Source of the DNA: Bradyrhizobium ottawaense
GTDB lineage: Bacteria > Pseudomonadota > Alphaproteobacteria > Rhizobiales > Xanthobacteraceae
Assembly: GCF_900099825.1 (NCBI RefSeq)
Contig: NZ_LT629693.1
Location: 7,885,001 to 7,949,000, forward strand
DNA: 64,000 bases
Direction of reading: 5' to 3'
Shown here: piece by piece, positions 28,691 through 38,092 of the stretch
Layout of the letters: each line of letters begins with the position of its first letter
Numbering within the stretch: position 1 is the first letter of the stretch
The notes under the pieces: model-generated
What the model was told of the DNA's origin: nothing
The model's database searches: none
What the model saw: the letters and a program-made list of their open reading frames with translations, nothing else
Program-made: the position numbers and the translations under genes

Positions 28691-29051
28691 AGGCCTCGTC
28701 AGCTCGATTTTCTCAATCAAATTGGGCTTGAGAGCCAAACTAGGCCTGTAACGAGTGCTTCGATTTGTCGTTCGTGCCGCAGGCGGTTTCTATTCTGTTC
28801 TTGCTGAGCAATGGCTTGATCTTGATCAAGAATGGGAAGAACAAAAAGGAAATTGATACGTTCACATGGTCGCGCGGCGCTTCATTGATCCAAGCAACCG
28901 AAATTGAGTCTGTCAGCCAAAAAATCTGAGCGAATTCAAGGGGCCTGCGTATTCGACTTTGAGTCTAGTTGAGCCGAAAATCCGAGTCCCGAGTCTCTAC
29001 ACGGGATGAAATATGAGTCCCGAGTCATCCTGCGCTTGAGATAACGGTAAG
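28691..29051. other. Non-coding stretch with an orphan FixK box
   Basis: No convincing gene was found on either strand. It carries a perfect FNR box (28816-28829), short degenerate repeats of GAGTCCCGAGTC near 28,980-29,030, and then the cut end of a ccoG-like pseudogene on the minus strand. Confidence 0.6.
28816..28829. promoter_or_regulatory. Perfect FNR/FixK box without a nearby gene
   Basis: TTGATCTTGATCAA is the ideal TTGAT-N4-ATCAA palindrome. The flanking genes end towards it, and no gene start lies within 200 bp, so it is probably left over from a lost gene. Confidence 0.75.
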
Positions 29052-29766
29052 TTACTGAAAAGAATAAAAACCCCGCTGGTGCAGGGCTTGCTGAACTTCG
29101 ATGGCGTCCGGATCCCAAATCGCGCCCTGGAGGCGGGGCCACGGACACATGAAGGTGCAGACCTGGTCGCGGGCGAAGCCGGCCAAGCCGTACGTCGTTC
29201 CGGCGAACACGGTGATCCAGGTCCAGGCTGATAGCGATGCTTCGCCGCCGGTGCCGAACGAGATCAGCAGCCAGACGGCGTGCTTGGCGCCGATCTCAGC
29301 GATGCGCCGGATCGTGAGAGGTGCGTTCATTTTCTTCAGGCGATCACGACGGTCGCCTTCGATCTGGCGCTCCACCAACAGGAAGGGATCCGTCCAGACC
29401 GTCTGCGGCAGGCGAAGCCGCACCACACGCCACCGGCCAGTGCATTTGTCAAAATCAGGACCGCCGCGGCCAGGATCATCAGCCAGGTGACGTAGTAGAG
29501 TTCTTGCGGCCAGATCTCGATGAATAAACCGTAGAGGCGGCCGTGTTCAAAATCCAGCAGGATGGCCTGGTTGGGTTCACCGGCGTCTCGGTCCCAGCGC
29601 AGGAAGGGCGCGATGTAGTAGCGCCGAGCGTCAGGACCAGGATCACCCATTTGAGCCGGCGGATCCGGCCCTTCACGGATTGCAGGACGACCCTGGTGGT
29701 CGTTCCGGACGCGGCTGCCTTCTTGGCACGCGTGCGGGCGTGGTCGATCTCGATGGTGAGCGCCAT
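29052..29766 (-). pseudogene. Second ccoG-like gene, frameshifted and truncated
   Basis: The N-terminal segment (29766 to about 29,630) reads MALTIEIDHARTRAKKA and continues to ILVLTLG; then the frame changes to YYIAPFLRWDRDAGEPNQA...GGVWCGFAC; near 29,413 a lost base shifts it again to PQTVWTDPFLLVERQIEG and CTFMCPWPRLQGAIWDPD, where similarity stops. The ferredoxin and C-terminal domains are missing. Two frameshifts and a cut end make it a pseudogene. It starts 2 bp after nirV, so it was once the third gene of a nirK-nirV-ccoG-like operon, probably handling copper or iron-sulfur work for that locus. Confidence 0.82.
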
Positions 29767-29768
29767 GG

Positions 29769-30647
29769 CTAAAGGAGAGCTTTGACGCGGCTGACGAGAT
29801 GCTGCACGCCGGGCCACCTGTCGCGCTCGACGACCAAACGGAAGCCGAGATTGTTGGGAGGAACGCCGACGGCGCAGCCGCCCGCCTTGGCGTCGCGGAT
29901 GAAGTCGGTAACGTAGGCGCGATGCTGGCCCTCGACGACGCGCACGCCGCAGTTGGGGCTTTCCGAGACGACCTTGCCGGCATCGTCAAGCACGCGGCGG
30001 ACGAAGCAGGATGCCGTCCATTCCCAGACGTTTCCGCCGACGTCCTGCAGGCCGTTCTCGTTGGAGCCAAAGCTTCCGAATGAACGGGTGCCTGGGTCGG
30101 ACGGAGCGCGGTCGGCTTCTCGTTCGTAGCGGGCGATCCAGCGTTTTGACGGATCGTTGTCGTCGATGACAATGCCGTCGTCCTTGAACTTGCTGCCCGC
30201 AGCAAATGCCCATTCTTCGTCGGTCGGCAGCCGCCAGGTCTCGCCGCTCTTGCGCGATAGCCAAGCGGCATAGCCGTTGGCATCGTGCCAGGAGATCTGT
30301 ACGGCAGGGCGGTCCGCGGCGACGACCACACCGCGGTCAAGCGCGCGGCAGGCGCCATCATCGACGCAAGCCTGGTAGTCGGTGGACGAAACCTGGTGTT
30401 TCATGATTGCGAGCGGCTTGGGAAGACTGACCTGAATCAGCGGCGCGGACGCCTGCTTGCCAGCGTGGGTGAAGTCGCCGTTGACGCGGTAGGGGGACGA
30501 TCCGGAATGCAGTTCGACGATGGCCTGGCGATCTCGAAGGTTCGCGTCCAGAGCGCTGTTCTCCATCACCAGCGGCGCCACCGCCAGCGGACCCGCAAGG
30601 CCCGCTGCGCAGGCCAGAGCGAACTTGATTTTGAATGCGATCAGCAT
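29769..30647 (-). CDS. nirV: NirV-like formylglycine-generating-enzyme family protein
   Basis: The 292-residue protein has a probable signal or membrane segment at its N-terminus (IKFALACAAGLAGPLAVAPL) and a C-terminal FGE/SUMF1-type domain, with PAVQISWHDANGYAAWL, RLPTDEEWAFAAG and GNVWEWT as typical signatures. NirV genes are regularly found next to nirK, though their exact role in nitrite reduction is not settled. It follows nirK by 62 bp on the same strand and precedes the ccoG-like remnant. Confidence 0.85.
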   Translation of the reverse strand: MLIAFKIKFALACAAGLAGPLAVAPLVMENSALDANLRDRQAIVELHSGSSPYRVNGDFTHAGKQASAPLIQVSLPKPLAIMKHQVSSTDYQACVDDGACRALDRGVVVAADRPAVQISWHDANGYAAWLSRKSGETWRLPTDEEWAFAAGSKFKDDGIVIDDNDPSKRWIARYEREADRAPSDPGTRSFGSFGSNENGLQDVGGNVWEWTASCFVRRVLDDAGKVVSESPNCGVRVVEGQHRAYVTDFIRDAKAGGCAVGVPPNNLGFRLVVERDRWPGVQHLVSRVKALL

Positions 30648-30709
30648 GACGTGTTCGATTCAAGAGAGGAGGGGTGCCGGCGAAAGGCCGGCACCCGAGT
30701 TCGTCGTTC

Positions 30710-31489
30710 TCAGTTCGTCTTCGGGGCCGGGATTTCCGCCGGCGCCTTCACCTGAGTCATCAGATCGTCGTTCCACTTGCCTTCGACCTTGAAGTGGGCG
30801 GTGGCGCCGAGTTCGACGGCCTCGATCAGGTTGTGGGTGACGTAGGCGTAGATGCCGGGCTCGAGGAAGGTGTACATCGCGGCACCTGCGGATCCGCCGC
30901 GGATGAACCAGGTCTCGAGACCGGTCTGCGGGGCGTTGCCGATCTTGCCCGTTTCCCAGACGTAGTCGCCGTGGCCACCGATCAGATGCGGGCGGCTGTC
31001 GCGGTTGGCTTCGGAGTGAACGATCAACACCGTCTCGCCGACCTTTGAGGTCAACGCGTTCTTGCCTGTCAGGGCGCCGACCTTGCCGTTGAACACGACG
31101 TGGGTCGGAACGAGCTTGCGCATCACCTCGACGGTGTCGGTGTAGGCGTCACCCGGCGAGTCATAAGACTTGTATTTGCCCTTCTCGTCCTTCGGGATGT
31201 AGATGTCCTGCTCGCCGATGTAGACGGCCTTGTCGTAGTGTAGGGACTTGCCCTTGCCGTCGGTCAGCCCTTCGCGCGGCAGCACCATCACGGCACCGTT
31301 CATGCCGGAGACGACGTGCCAAGGAATCATCGGACCGCCCGGGGCGCAGTGATAGACGAAGGTGCCGGTGCGAGTGGCCTTCCAGCGGATCGTGACCTGC
31401 TCGCCGGGATTGATCAGGGAGAGCTCGGCGCCGCCAAGGGCGCCCGTGGCGGAGTGGAAGTCGATGTTGTGCGGCATCGAGTTGGTGGC
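30710..31489 (-). pseudogene. nirK: Copper nitrite reductase NirK, N-terminus lost
   Basis: NirK reduces nitrite to nitric oxide in the periplasm. From [12 protein letters not shown] onward the sequence follows NirK closely and keeps the copper ligands: [20 protein letters not shown], then GGHGD and YVTHNLIEA. The start of similarity at about 31,489 corresponds to about residue 120-150 of a normal precursor. The signal peptide, the first part of the first cupredoxin domain and the promoter are gone. Upstream of the break the minus strand is only antisense of the RTX gene. No export or function is expected. Confidence 0.85.
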
Positions 31490-34091
31490 TGACGGCGGCC
31501 TCGCGGGAACACTGGTTTTCAGCGACATCGCCTCGACAGACGTTAGGTTTTCGCAGGACGGTACCAGCCTGGTCATTACAGGCCTGCTGACCGAGAAGAC
31601 CGTGACGGTGCTGGGAGAGTTTAGTCCTTTCCGCGGTGGAAGGTTGCAGACAATCAGCTTCTCCGATGGAGTCAGCTTGACGCCGGGCGATGTCAAGAAA
31701 ACCCTGATCGACCAAGAGAGTGCCGCGGATGGCGGCGCGGTCTACGGCTTTGACTACAGCGACGATACTATCGCGGCCGGACTTGGCGACAAGTATCTCT
31801 ACGGTGGATTCGGCGACAACGACACCTACATCTACACGCCTTCTGGCGGCAATACCACGATCGATGACGATAGCGGGACGCTGGTGATGCAGGATATCGC
31901 GTCGACCGGAGTGACGCTGTCAAATCCGAGCAATAGTTACGATGTGATCTTGACGGTAACGTCGACCGGAAAAGCGGTAACATTAAAGAACGAGTTGACC
32001 CCGTGGTATAGCGGGCTGACAGTCAACTTCTCTGACGGAGTAAGCTGGAATCGTTCGCAGATCAGTAACTTGGTATTCGAGCCAGTGCCGACAGTCATCA
32101 CATCGGAAGTATTGGCGAACGATAAAGGTCCGTCGCACACGGACTATGTGACCAGCGACGGTCACGTCACGTTGACGGGAACGGTGCGGAGCGGGTCGAG
32201 CGTTTCGATCTTCGACGGCACCAAAAATGTCGGCAGCGCGATCGTTTCTGGTACAGGCTGGACTTTTTCAACCGATCTAGGGGACGGGACACACCAACTC
32301 CAGGCGACAGCGACGGGCTCTAACGGAACCTCGACGACGAGCGGGCCAGCGGCCACTATCGTCGTTGATACCACGGCTCCCCAGCCGGTGACCTCCGGAA
32401 TAGCCCAAGGGCAAAACGCGGCCCTGGTCCTGAACGGAACGTCGGAAGCCAGTAGCGTGGTGGAGATTTTCGACGGGACGACGCTCCTTGGCGCCGCAAC
32501 GGCGGACGCCTCCGGATTGTGGAGCTTAACTACAGCCTCACTGGCGGATGCGCTGCACACGTTCTCCGTGACCGCGAGTGATCTCGCCGGAAACGTCGGT
32601 TCCGGTGCGAGCATCGTGCAATATGGCGGTTCAGGCGTCGATGTTGTCGATATCGCCACGACGCTGCAAGCCTCGAACTTCGTCTATGACGCGACCAATG
32701 CTGATTGGCATGTCAGCGCGACAGGCGTTGCAGAGACCCTTTCGAGAGTGGAGTCTGTCGTCGATGGGGCGGGTCATCGGTTCTTGCTGGTGGGCGGCGG
32801 CAGCCAGTACGCCACGATCCAGGCCGCGGTAAACGCTGCTTCGAACGGCGATACCATTTTGATTGCGCCGGGAAGCTACACGGAGAATGTAGCCATTGTC
32901 GGAAAGGCGTTAAGTCTCGAAGGTTTCGGCGGCACGACCCTTCACGGCAGCATTACCGAAACCGGTACACTCAATGGCGCGTTGACCATCGACGGCATTG
33001 CCATTGATGCCACCGGCCAGCAATACGGTGTATTGGTGTCGGCAAATTCGACCGGCTTCGCCGGCTCCGTGATCCTGGATCATGCATCCATCGCCAATGC
33101 CCAGTTGAACGGCTTTGCCTACATCGAAAGCGGAAACGGTTCGACGCCTACACACACAGACACGGTCGGATCGATTTCAATCCTGAATTCCGTATTTTCC
33201 GGGAATGCGACTCAAACCAGTGGATCCAATGGCCGAGGAGACATCCTTCTTTACGGCTACAACGGGAATTTCACCGCCAACGGCGTAACCATCGAAAATC
33301 CTGGTGCGGGAGCGCAAAAGGCAATCCAGATGCGCGGCGTTCAGACCGGTGCAAATACGGTCAACGTCGGACCGTATCAGTCGAGCGGTGATATCGCTCT
33401 GACAGATCTAAATGTTTCCGGAACGTACACGCAGGATTTGCTGGCTTTCTATAGATATGCGGATCTCGGATCATTCAATGCGAGTGGAGTCACATTGAAT
33501 GCTGCCGCGCCCTGGGGCCTGCTCAATTTCGATGAAGTTGGCGGCACGGTCGATTTGTCGAACGGGATCAGCGCTACCAACCTCGCGGCGGGAGCTCCTG
33601 TCGCAGTTGAACAAGGCCTTAATTCGGGCAACACGTTCGTTGGTACGAGCGGAAACGATATTCTCGTGAGCAATGGCGGGACTGACACTTTGATCGGTGG
33701 GGCAGGCAACAACACCTATGTTGCTTCCAGGTCCGGCCAAACAACGATTGACGCAAACTGGGCTGCTGGAGCGACAAACGTACTTGATTTCGTCGGCGGG
33801 ATAACAGACCAAAATCTTTGGTTCCAGCAATCCGGAAACGATCTGAAGATTGATCTGATCGGAACAAATACGCAGGTGGACGTGAATGGTTGGTTCGCTA
33901 ACAGCAACAACCAGTTGCAAGAGATTTCTGCAGGGGGGCTAAAGCTCGACAGTCAGATTTTGCAACTGGTTCAAGCGATGGCAACTTACTCGGCGGCCAA
34001 TCCCGGGTTCGACCCAACGAATTCAAGTATCCACACAGCACCCAATGACACCAGCTTGCAGAATTCAATGGCGGCCGCTTGGCATGCCTGA
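31490..34091 (+). pseudogene. Large secreted RTX/beta-helix protein, N-terminus lost
   Basis: The readable part of 867 residues starts at the break with nirK (the frame upstream is antisense nirK). It has decayed RTX-type repeats (LYGGFGDNDTYIYTPSG), two Ig-like repeats at about 32,160-32,600 (HTFSVTASDLAGNVG), a parallel beta-helix part from 32,800 (YATIQAAVNAASNGDTILIAPGSYTENV), then GNDILVSNGGTDTLIGGAGNNTY at 33,650, and a C-terminal end of type I secretion style. Such proteins are exported by an ABC exporter and used in adhesion or biofilms. With its start and promoter missing it is probably silent. GC is lower than in its neighbours. Confidence 0.8.
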
Positions 34092-34269
34092 GGATCGCCG
34101 CCGACGGCCGATGGGAAGAAGGTGCTCGCCTGGGTGGAGCGATCATCAACGCCAGAATTGCTGCGGCGCTTACTCCTGGAGATCATTTTAGGAGTATTAA
34201 GTCGCCTTCGGAGCAGCACCAAGCTTCGGCAGATGCAATCCGCCTACTGTCAAATGTGAGGGGCCAGAA

Positions 34270-34437
34270 ACTGGCAGATCTCGCCGCTGGCGCTGGAAGC
34301 GGTCCACCGGATCGACGTCTTATTTGAGATCGAGCGAGGCATCAACGGCCGGAACCCCGCACGGCGCCGGGCCGTCCGCCAGGAACTCAGGGCGCTGCCG
34401 GATACTTGCGAACTCTCGACAGAACTTTCGTCTCTCA
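34270..34437 (+). mobile_element. IS66-family transposase remnant
   Basis: In one plus-strand frame, SPLALEAVHRIDVLFEIERGINGRNPARR followed by RAVRQELRAL matches the end of the IS66 TnpC transposase, a common element in rhizobia. The match is short, no inverted repeats or other IS66 genes were found, and it ends in sequence that I cannot place. It is a fragment. Confidence 0.6.
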
Positions 34438-34440
34438 AAC

Positions 34441-34847
34441 GACTTGGCGGGGTCAACACCATTGGGATGGGGTCAGTTCATCCGATGGGCCACAACCACA
34501 TCGCGGCGGACGCTTCCATTTTCAGTGACTAGGTGACCACAAAAGCTTGCGAGTGCGTGTATGGGTTTATGTTTGGGTGAGGGTTAGTTTTTCAAAAAAA
34601 TCGTAATTATATCAATGATAGTGGCGGAAGGGGTGTCAACCGAAGGGCACGGGAAAAGCTACGGTATTTTCATTTTTTGGGTTTGATCCCACGGACTATT
34701 CCACGACGAGAAAGCACGCCTGTCTTAGGCGAGACCCAAAACGCGCAGCATGGTGTGCAGGTAAGAGCAGCCCACCGATAAAGAGAGCGCGCAGAACGCT
34801 GGCGTGAAAGAGCAGAAGGACGCTGCCAATCAACCGGAGTCTCCCGG
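34441..34847. other. AT-rich non-coding stretch
   Basis: No supported gene. The part 34,590-34,690 is markedly richer in A and T than the surroundings (for example TTTTTCAAAAAAATCGTAAT), which marks the start of the accessory region. Confidence 0.5.
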
Positions 34848-35019
34848 TGAACCGGCAGGTGGAGTGCAAACACGACTGCTTCCAGGTCGTCGATGCTACC
34901 GGAAGGTTTATCCTGGCCGTCACCCACCGACAGGACTTATCCGCTACACCCACGCAGGCAACTATCTGAGTGCCCGTGAGGCGGAGACGATTGCTAATGC
35001 GGTGGCGAAGCTTCGCTAA
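34848..35019 (+). pseudogene. Degenerate small protein gene
   Basis: A reading frame here ends AREAETIANAVAKLR, which looks like the end of the short bradyrhizobial proteins of the form REAxxIAxxIAKLPEL. The part before it (VECKHDCFQVVDATGRFILAVTH) is readable only in another frame, so the gene seems frameshifted. The last 40 bp recur at 36324-36364. Confidence 0.4.
34979..35019 (+). repeat. Left copy of a short direct repeat (gene 3' end)
   Basis: The 3' end coding AETIANAVAKLR is similar to 36324-36364 (AETIANAVANLR), with the third codon positions differing. The copies bracket the genes from 35074 to 36269. Confidence 0.55.
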
Positions 35020-35073
35020 GTGCTCAATTGGTGGTAGAGAGCCCAATAGTACTCTCTAGCTCCGGTTTGCTTT

Positions 35074-35568
35074 ATGGACGCCTTGAAGGATTTTCTCACG
35101 AAAGCTGCGGACTTGTATTTGGCCGCGCCCGCATTTTTCAATTGGGCGGCGCCGATCTTTATAGCAGCGATAGGTGGTCTTATCGGACTGGCTTATTGGT
35201 TGGGCGGAAAATTTGCGGACTCTGAGATTAACGGCCTTAAGGCTCAGATGGCAGCGCTCGACCAACGTTTCAGCCTGGCAAAGGAACAGACGGCGGTATC
35301 TGCGAAAGAAGCGTCAGACCTCAAATCGCAACTCGAAAAGCTTCAGCATCAGATAACAAACCGCGAGTCGACAGAGGTATTGACGGAATCTAGCAGAGTT
35401 CTGACGACAAACCTAAACCGCATGATAAGCGCCAATAATGCAGCTCAAGGATACCTAGTCAGCACTGGATTCGACAAAAATGGAGAATTGAGCTGGCGTC
35501 CCATGACGAAAGAAGAGGCCCGCGCAGAGGTTGACTATAGAATCAAGAAGCTAAATGACCCGCGGTGA
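35074..35568 (+). CDS. Hypothetical protein with one membrane helix and a coiled coil
   Basis: The 164-residue protein has a hydrophobic helix at about 22-44 (FNWAAPIFIAAIGGLIGLAYWLGG) and a long charged helix, likely coiled coil, at about 50-110 (NGLKAQMAALDQRFSLAKEQ, DLKSQLEKLQHQI). The tail is polar. I do not recognise it. Such anchor-plus-coil proteins occur in phage-derived and defence regions, but no role can be assigned. Confidence 0.6.
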   Translation: MDALKDFLTKAADLYLAAPAFFNWAAPIFIAAIGGLIGLAYWLGGKFADSEINGLKAQMAALDQRFSLAKEQTAVSAKEASDLKSQLEKLQHQITNRESTEVLTESSRVLTTNLNRMISANNAAQGYLVSTGFDKNGELSWRPMTKEEARAEVDYRIKKLNDPR

Positions 35569-35636
35569 CCAAATTATTTGGCCACGTTGTTCCGGTGGGT
35601 GGCTAGACATCACTCACCGTCCTTTGCCACGGCTAG

Positions 35637-35867
35637 GGCTGCGCGCTCTGCACCTATCGTTGCGTCCATGTGCACGTCCATCATGGGGCAGGGATGGCCA
35701 TCAAGTCTAGCGACTTCGATACGATGCCGCTCTGTCCGTCACACCACCAGTTCGAAGGCTACGGTGTTGCTCTCCATGCTGGTCAGAAGCGCTGGGAAGC
35801 TCTGTACGGTACCCAGGATGGCCACATCGCGGCCACACGTAGGCTGATAGACGAGAAATCATTTTAA
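35637..35867 (+). pseudogene. HNH/Ref-type nuclease fragment
   Basis: In the frame ending at 35867 the sequence CALCTYRCVHVHHGAGMAIKSSDFDTMPLCP, then SHHQFEGYG, shows the HNH pattern with CxxC, HxHH and PLCxxHH. It resembles the phage-type recombination-enhancing (Ref) or DUF968-like endonucleases. A stop at 35634 directly precedes it in frame and no start with a ribosome binding site is seen, so it is a 3' remnant. Confidence 0.5.
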
Positions 35868-35873
35868 ACAGCT

Positions 35874-36011
35874 ATGGCTCATCAGGCACGAATCACCCCT
35901 CGGAAGGTCTGGAATAAATTCACAAAGCCGCAGGAAAGCCACAATCTCCGCATTTTGGCGCAAGGGGTTCTGCCACTCGAACTGTCCAACAAGTCTATGA
36001 TTTTATTTTAA
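35874..36011 (+). CDS. Possible short protein of 45 residues
   Basis: A reading frame from ATG 35874, 6 bp after the HNH remnant stop, encodes a basic peptide (MAHQARITPRKVWNKF...). I do not recognise it and the ribosome binding site is poor. The 130 bp behind it hold nothing I can support. Confidence 0.2.
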   Translation: MAHQARITPRKVWNKFTKPQESHNLRILAQGVLPLELSNKSMILF

Positions 36012-36143
36012 AATTCCGAATACGGCTCAAATCACCACGGGATAAGTCATATTGATATTCCCTCGCGCCCTTGCCAACGGTTCAGGCCAACCCCACACAT
36101 CTAACTCCCCCCGAAAGGCATGTTTCTTTTTCAATGGAGAACC

Positions 36144-36269
36144 ATGCCTGTGTCAGACAAATTACTGGTCAATCTCTGGGGAGCAAGCATCAGCGCCGAT
36201 GGCGTCTGGGCGATCGGGGCTGCGGTTCTGATTGTGGTGGTTATCGCGCTTTGCCGGAAGCGGGCTTAA
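36144..36269 (+). CDS. 41-residue single-helix membrane protein
   Basis: ATG 36144 is 5 bp behind GGAGA. The protein MPVSDKLLVNLWGASISADG... has a C-terminal hydrophobic helix (VWAIGAAVLIVVVIAL) and a CRKRA basic end. The good ribosome binding site and codon pattern support a real gene. The function is unknown; it could be a small toxin-like or envelope peptide, but there is no antitoxin beside it. Confidence 0.45.
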   Translation: MPVSDKLLVNLWGASISADGVWAIGAAVLIVVVIALCRKRA

Positions 36270-36323
36270 TCCACTCATTCCTCGTGATGATCATCTCTCG
36301 AATGCCCGCATTGTATGGTCGTT

Positions 36324-36364
36324 AGGCGGAGACGATAGCGAACGCAGTTGCCAACCTTCGCTCC
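36324..36364 (+). repeat. Right copy of a short direct repeat (gene 3' end)
   Basis: Codes for AETIANAVANLR in one frame, as at 34979-35019, but without the rest of the gene upstream. It ends 42 bp before the HEPN-type gene at 36406. Confidence 0.55.
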
Positions 36365-36405
36365 TGAAGTGGTAAAAGCCTCCTGACACTACTTTGGGGG
36401 CTTCG

Positions 36406-36966
36406 ATGACCAACAGCGCTCAGACCAAAAGGGGAGGTAGACGCTACCGCGCCAAACAACGCGGTAAGCTCGGTGTTGGCCGCATGAACAAAGCCATGGG
36501 CGAGTTTCTGACCGCACAAGGCCGTGTCGAGCTGACCATGATCCTCCTCCTGATGATGATGAGGGACGAGGACTACGAGTGGATTTTCGACCAGATGTCG
36601 GAAAAGCCGTTCGGGGACAAAATCAAGTTCTTCAAAAAATACACGGCGGACGAAAGCCAGTTCTCGCCCGAAAACCTCATTCTGCGAAACCAAATCTACG
36701 AAGACCTCGATGCCCTGTTGCCCCAAAGAAACTCAATCGTGCACGGCGAAACCTACGAGGATCAGTTTAAGGGTCGGCCAAAACAGTCTTACCGGGTCGG
36801 GGTGATAAAAAATAACATCGAGTACCTCGAAGACTACTCGATGGATAAGCACGGCTCCAACGTCTTCTCCGTTAAACAGGTGCAGGACGCTACGGCGCTG
36901 GCAAACCAAACGTGGCGGAATATCAACCGGATTAGAGGTATCGAGGGGTCTCTGTGGTGGGATTAA
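36406..36966 (+). CDS. HEPN-type protein with R-x4-H motif
   Basis: The 186-residue soluble protein is basic at its N-terminus and then helical. It has QRNSIVHGE at R108-H113, the R-x4-H signature of HEPN ribonucleases, inside a helix-rich region (FFKKYTADESQF, RNQIYEDLDALLPQRN). HEPN proteins cut RNA in toxin-antitoxin and abortive-infection systems. The ATG at 36406 was preferred to an in-frame TTG at 36394. There is no obvious antitoxin directly beside it. The motif is clear; function is inference. Confidence 0.6.
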   Translation: MTNSAQTKRGGRRYRAKQRGKLGVGRMNKAMGEFLTAQGRVELTMILLLMMMRDEDYEWIFDQMSEKPFGDKIKFFKKYTADESQFSPENLILRNQIYEDLDALLPQRNSIVHGETYEDQFKGRPKQSYRVGVIKNNIEYLEDYSMDKHGSNVFSVKQVQDATALANQTWRNINRIRGIEGSLWWD

Positions 36967-37224
36967 TCAGCCCCGGTGTTGTCATGCTGGGCGGCCAGCA
37001 TGGCGCTTGTCCAAGCCGTTGCCACTAGCCCTTTAGTCCTCAAACAACCGCCGCAACTTTCCGATCACGTGTTGCATAATACGCAGCATGGAGCCCTGAC
37101 CGCGTTCGTGAGGTCTTGAACACTCGACACATGCAGGTCTCGACAATCTGGATGGCGTTCTTGGTTCGCTCGTCCTTCTTCAAATTTCCGATGTATTTGT
37201 CCCGGGCGGTAGTCGTTGCACGGT
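36967..37224. other. Intergenic stretch, possible decayed gene on the minus strand
   Basis: On the minus strand the frame RDKYIGNLKKDERTKNAIQIVETC looks like coding sequence but has no start and is out of frame with the small reading frame at 37225-37335. It may be the frameshifted rest of that gene. Nothing else supported. Confidence 0.3.
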
Positions 37225-37335
37225 TTACAACTCCAGAAGCTTATCACGCTGCTCGTCGGAGATTTCCAAGTCCACCGTCATAAAGCTTGCATTCTTCAAC
37301 TCGGCGGTGAGCAGGGCGGTGATGTCCTCAGTCAT
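37225..37335 (-). CDS. Possible 36-residue protein behind HEPN gene
   Basis: The frame starts MTEDITALLTAELKNASFMT and ends LEISDEQRDKLLEL. It begins 13 bp after the stop of the HEPN-type gene on the same strand, as a partner gene would. There is no strong ribosome binding site. It may be the N-terminal part of a frameshifted gene. Confidence 0.25.
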   Translation of the reverse strand: MTEDITALLTAELKNASFMTVDLEISDEQRDKLLEL

Positions 37336-37348
37336 GTTAGTGACGTGG

Positions 37349-38062
37349 TCAATCCTTGGTCTTCTTCTTCCGCCACCGACTCGACTTGGGCGGTGGCTGT
37401 TTTCTTGTCGGTAGATCCGAGAGCAGCTTGAATTTTGGTTGAGCTGGGATTGTTCCGCCATTACGTCTGACGCTGTCAACGGCTGCTAGATGCCTTCCCA
37501 TGTCATCGCAGAACGAGAGAAGCCACCTCGTGAGCTGGAATAGTTCCTTGCCTGCCATTTTCTTGGCGCGAGGATTTGAATAAACGTCCGTTACGACCGC
37601 CTCAAACTGACCGTCAGCGGAGGAAAAATATAATAATATGGGTGAGTGGATAAGATCATTCCGCGTGTGCGATTGTTTGCCGATCTGGTCAGAAATCCAA
37701 ACATATTCGGCGAAAACGGCTTGTTGAAACTGGTTGTGAGTGTCGGCCTGTTGCTTCTTTAATTCTTCGATGGACGCTCTAAGCGCTGCGGTGAGCATGT
37801 TCCGTTGCGCGGCGTCACTTTTAGATGAGTGCCATATCGCATTGGCGACGGACGTTTCAGCACCTGACGCTAATTGAAAGGTGCCAGCCAATTGCTCATG
37901 CAGCCACGCCCAACGGCGAACCAGTTTACCGAGCTCTGAATGAAGCCTTCGTTCGTCTACCGCGTTTTTCTGCTTTTGGGCCGTCGTGCGTCCCGGTACG
38001 ACTATAGTGCGTGACTTAAGAGCAGGCTTGAATGGTTTGCCTGGCGGGAAGCCTACGGTCAT
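37349..38062 (-). CDS. Second HEPN-type protein with R-x4-H motif
   Basis: The 237-residue protein is basic at both ends and helical in the centre. TRNDLIHSP (R134-H139) is again the R-x4-H motif of HEPN nucleases; the helices before it (KLVRRWAWLHEQLAG, QRNMLTAALRASIEELKKQQ) fit the fold. The overall sequence differs from the protein at 36406. It is convergent with that gene, 383 bp apart, and divergent from the DUF5681 gene. A role in RNA cleavage is inferred from the motif only. Confidence 0.6.
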   Translation of the reverse strand: MTVGFPPGKPFKPALKSRTIVVPGRTTAQKQKNAVDERRLHSELGKLVRRWAWLHEQLAGTFQLASGAETSVANAIWHSSKSDAAQRNMLTAALRASIEELKKQQADTHNQFQQAVFAEYVWISDQIGKQSHTRNDLIHSPILLYFSSADGQFEAVVTDVYSNPRAKKMAGKELFQLTRWLLSFCDDMGRHLAAVDSVRRNGGTIPAQPKFKLLSDLPTRKQPPPKSSRWRKKKTKD

Positions 38063-38092
38063 GATTCACAAATCCGAAAAGATGTGAGCATA

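Noticed and set aside
31362..31489. Start of the RTX frame inside nirK
   Set aside because: It is antisense of nirK and has no RTX similarity; the open frame is a chance product of the junction.
31490..31696. N-terminal extension of the nirK frame
   Set aside because: It is antisense of the RTX gene and has neither signal peptide nor NirK similarity.
34696..35046. Minus-strand frame opposite the degenerate small gene
   Set aside because: No ribosome binding site or recognisable motif; the plus strand has the better family likeness.
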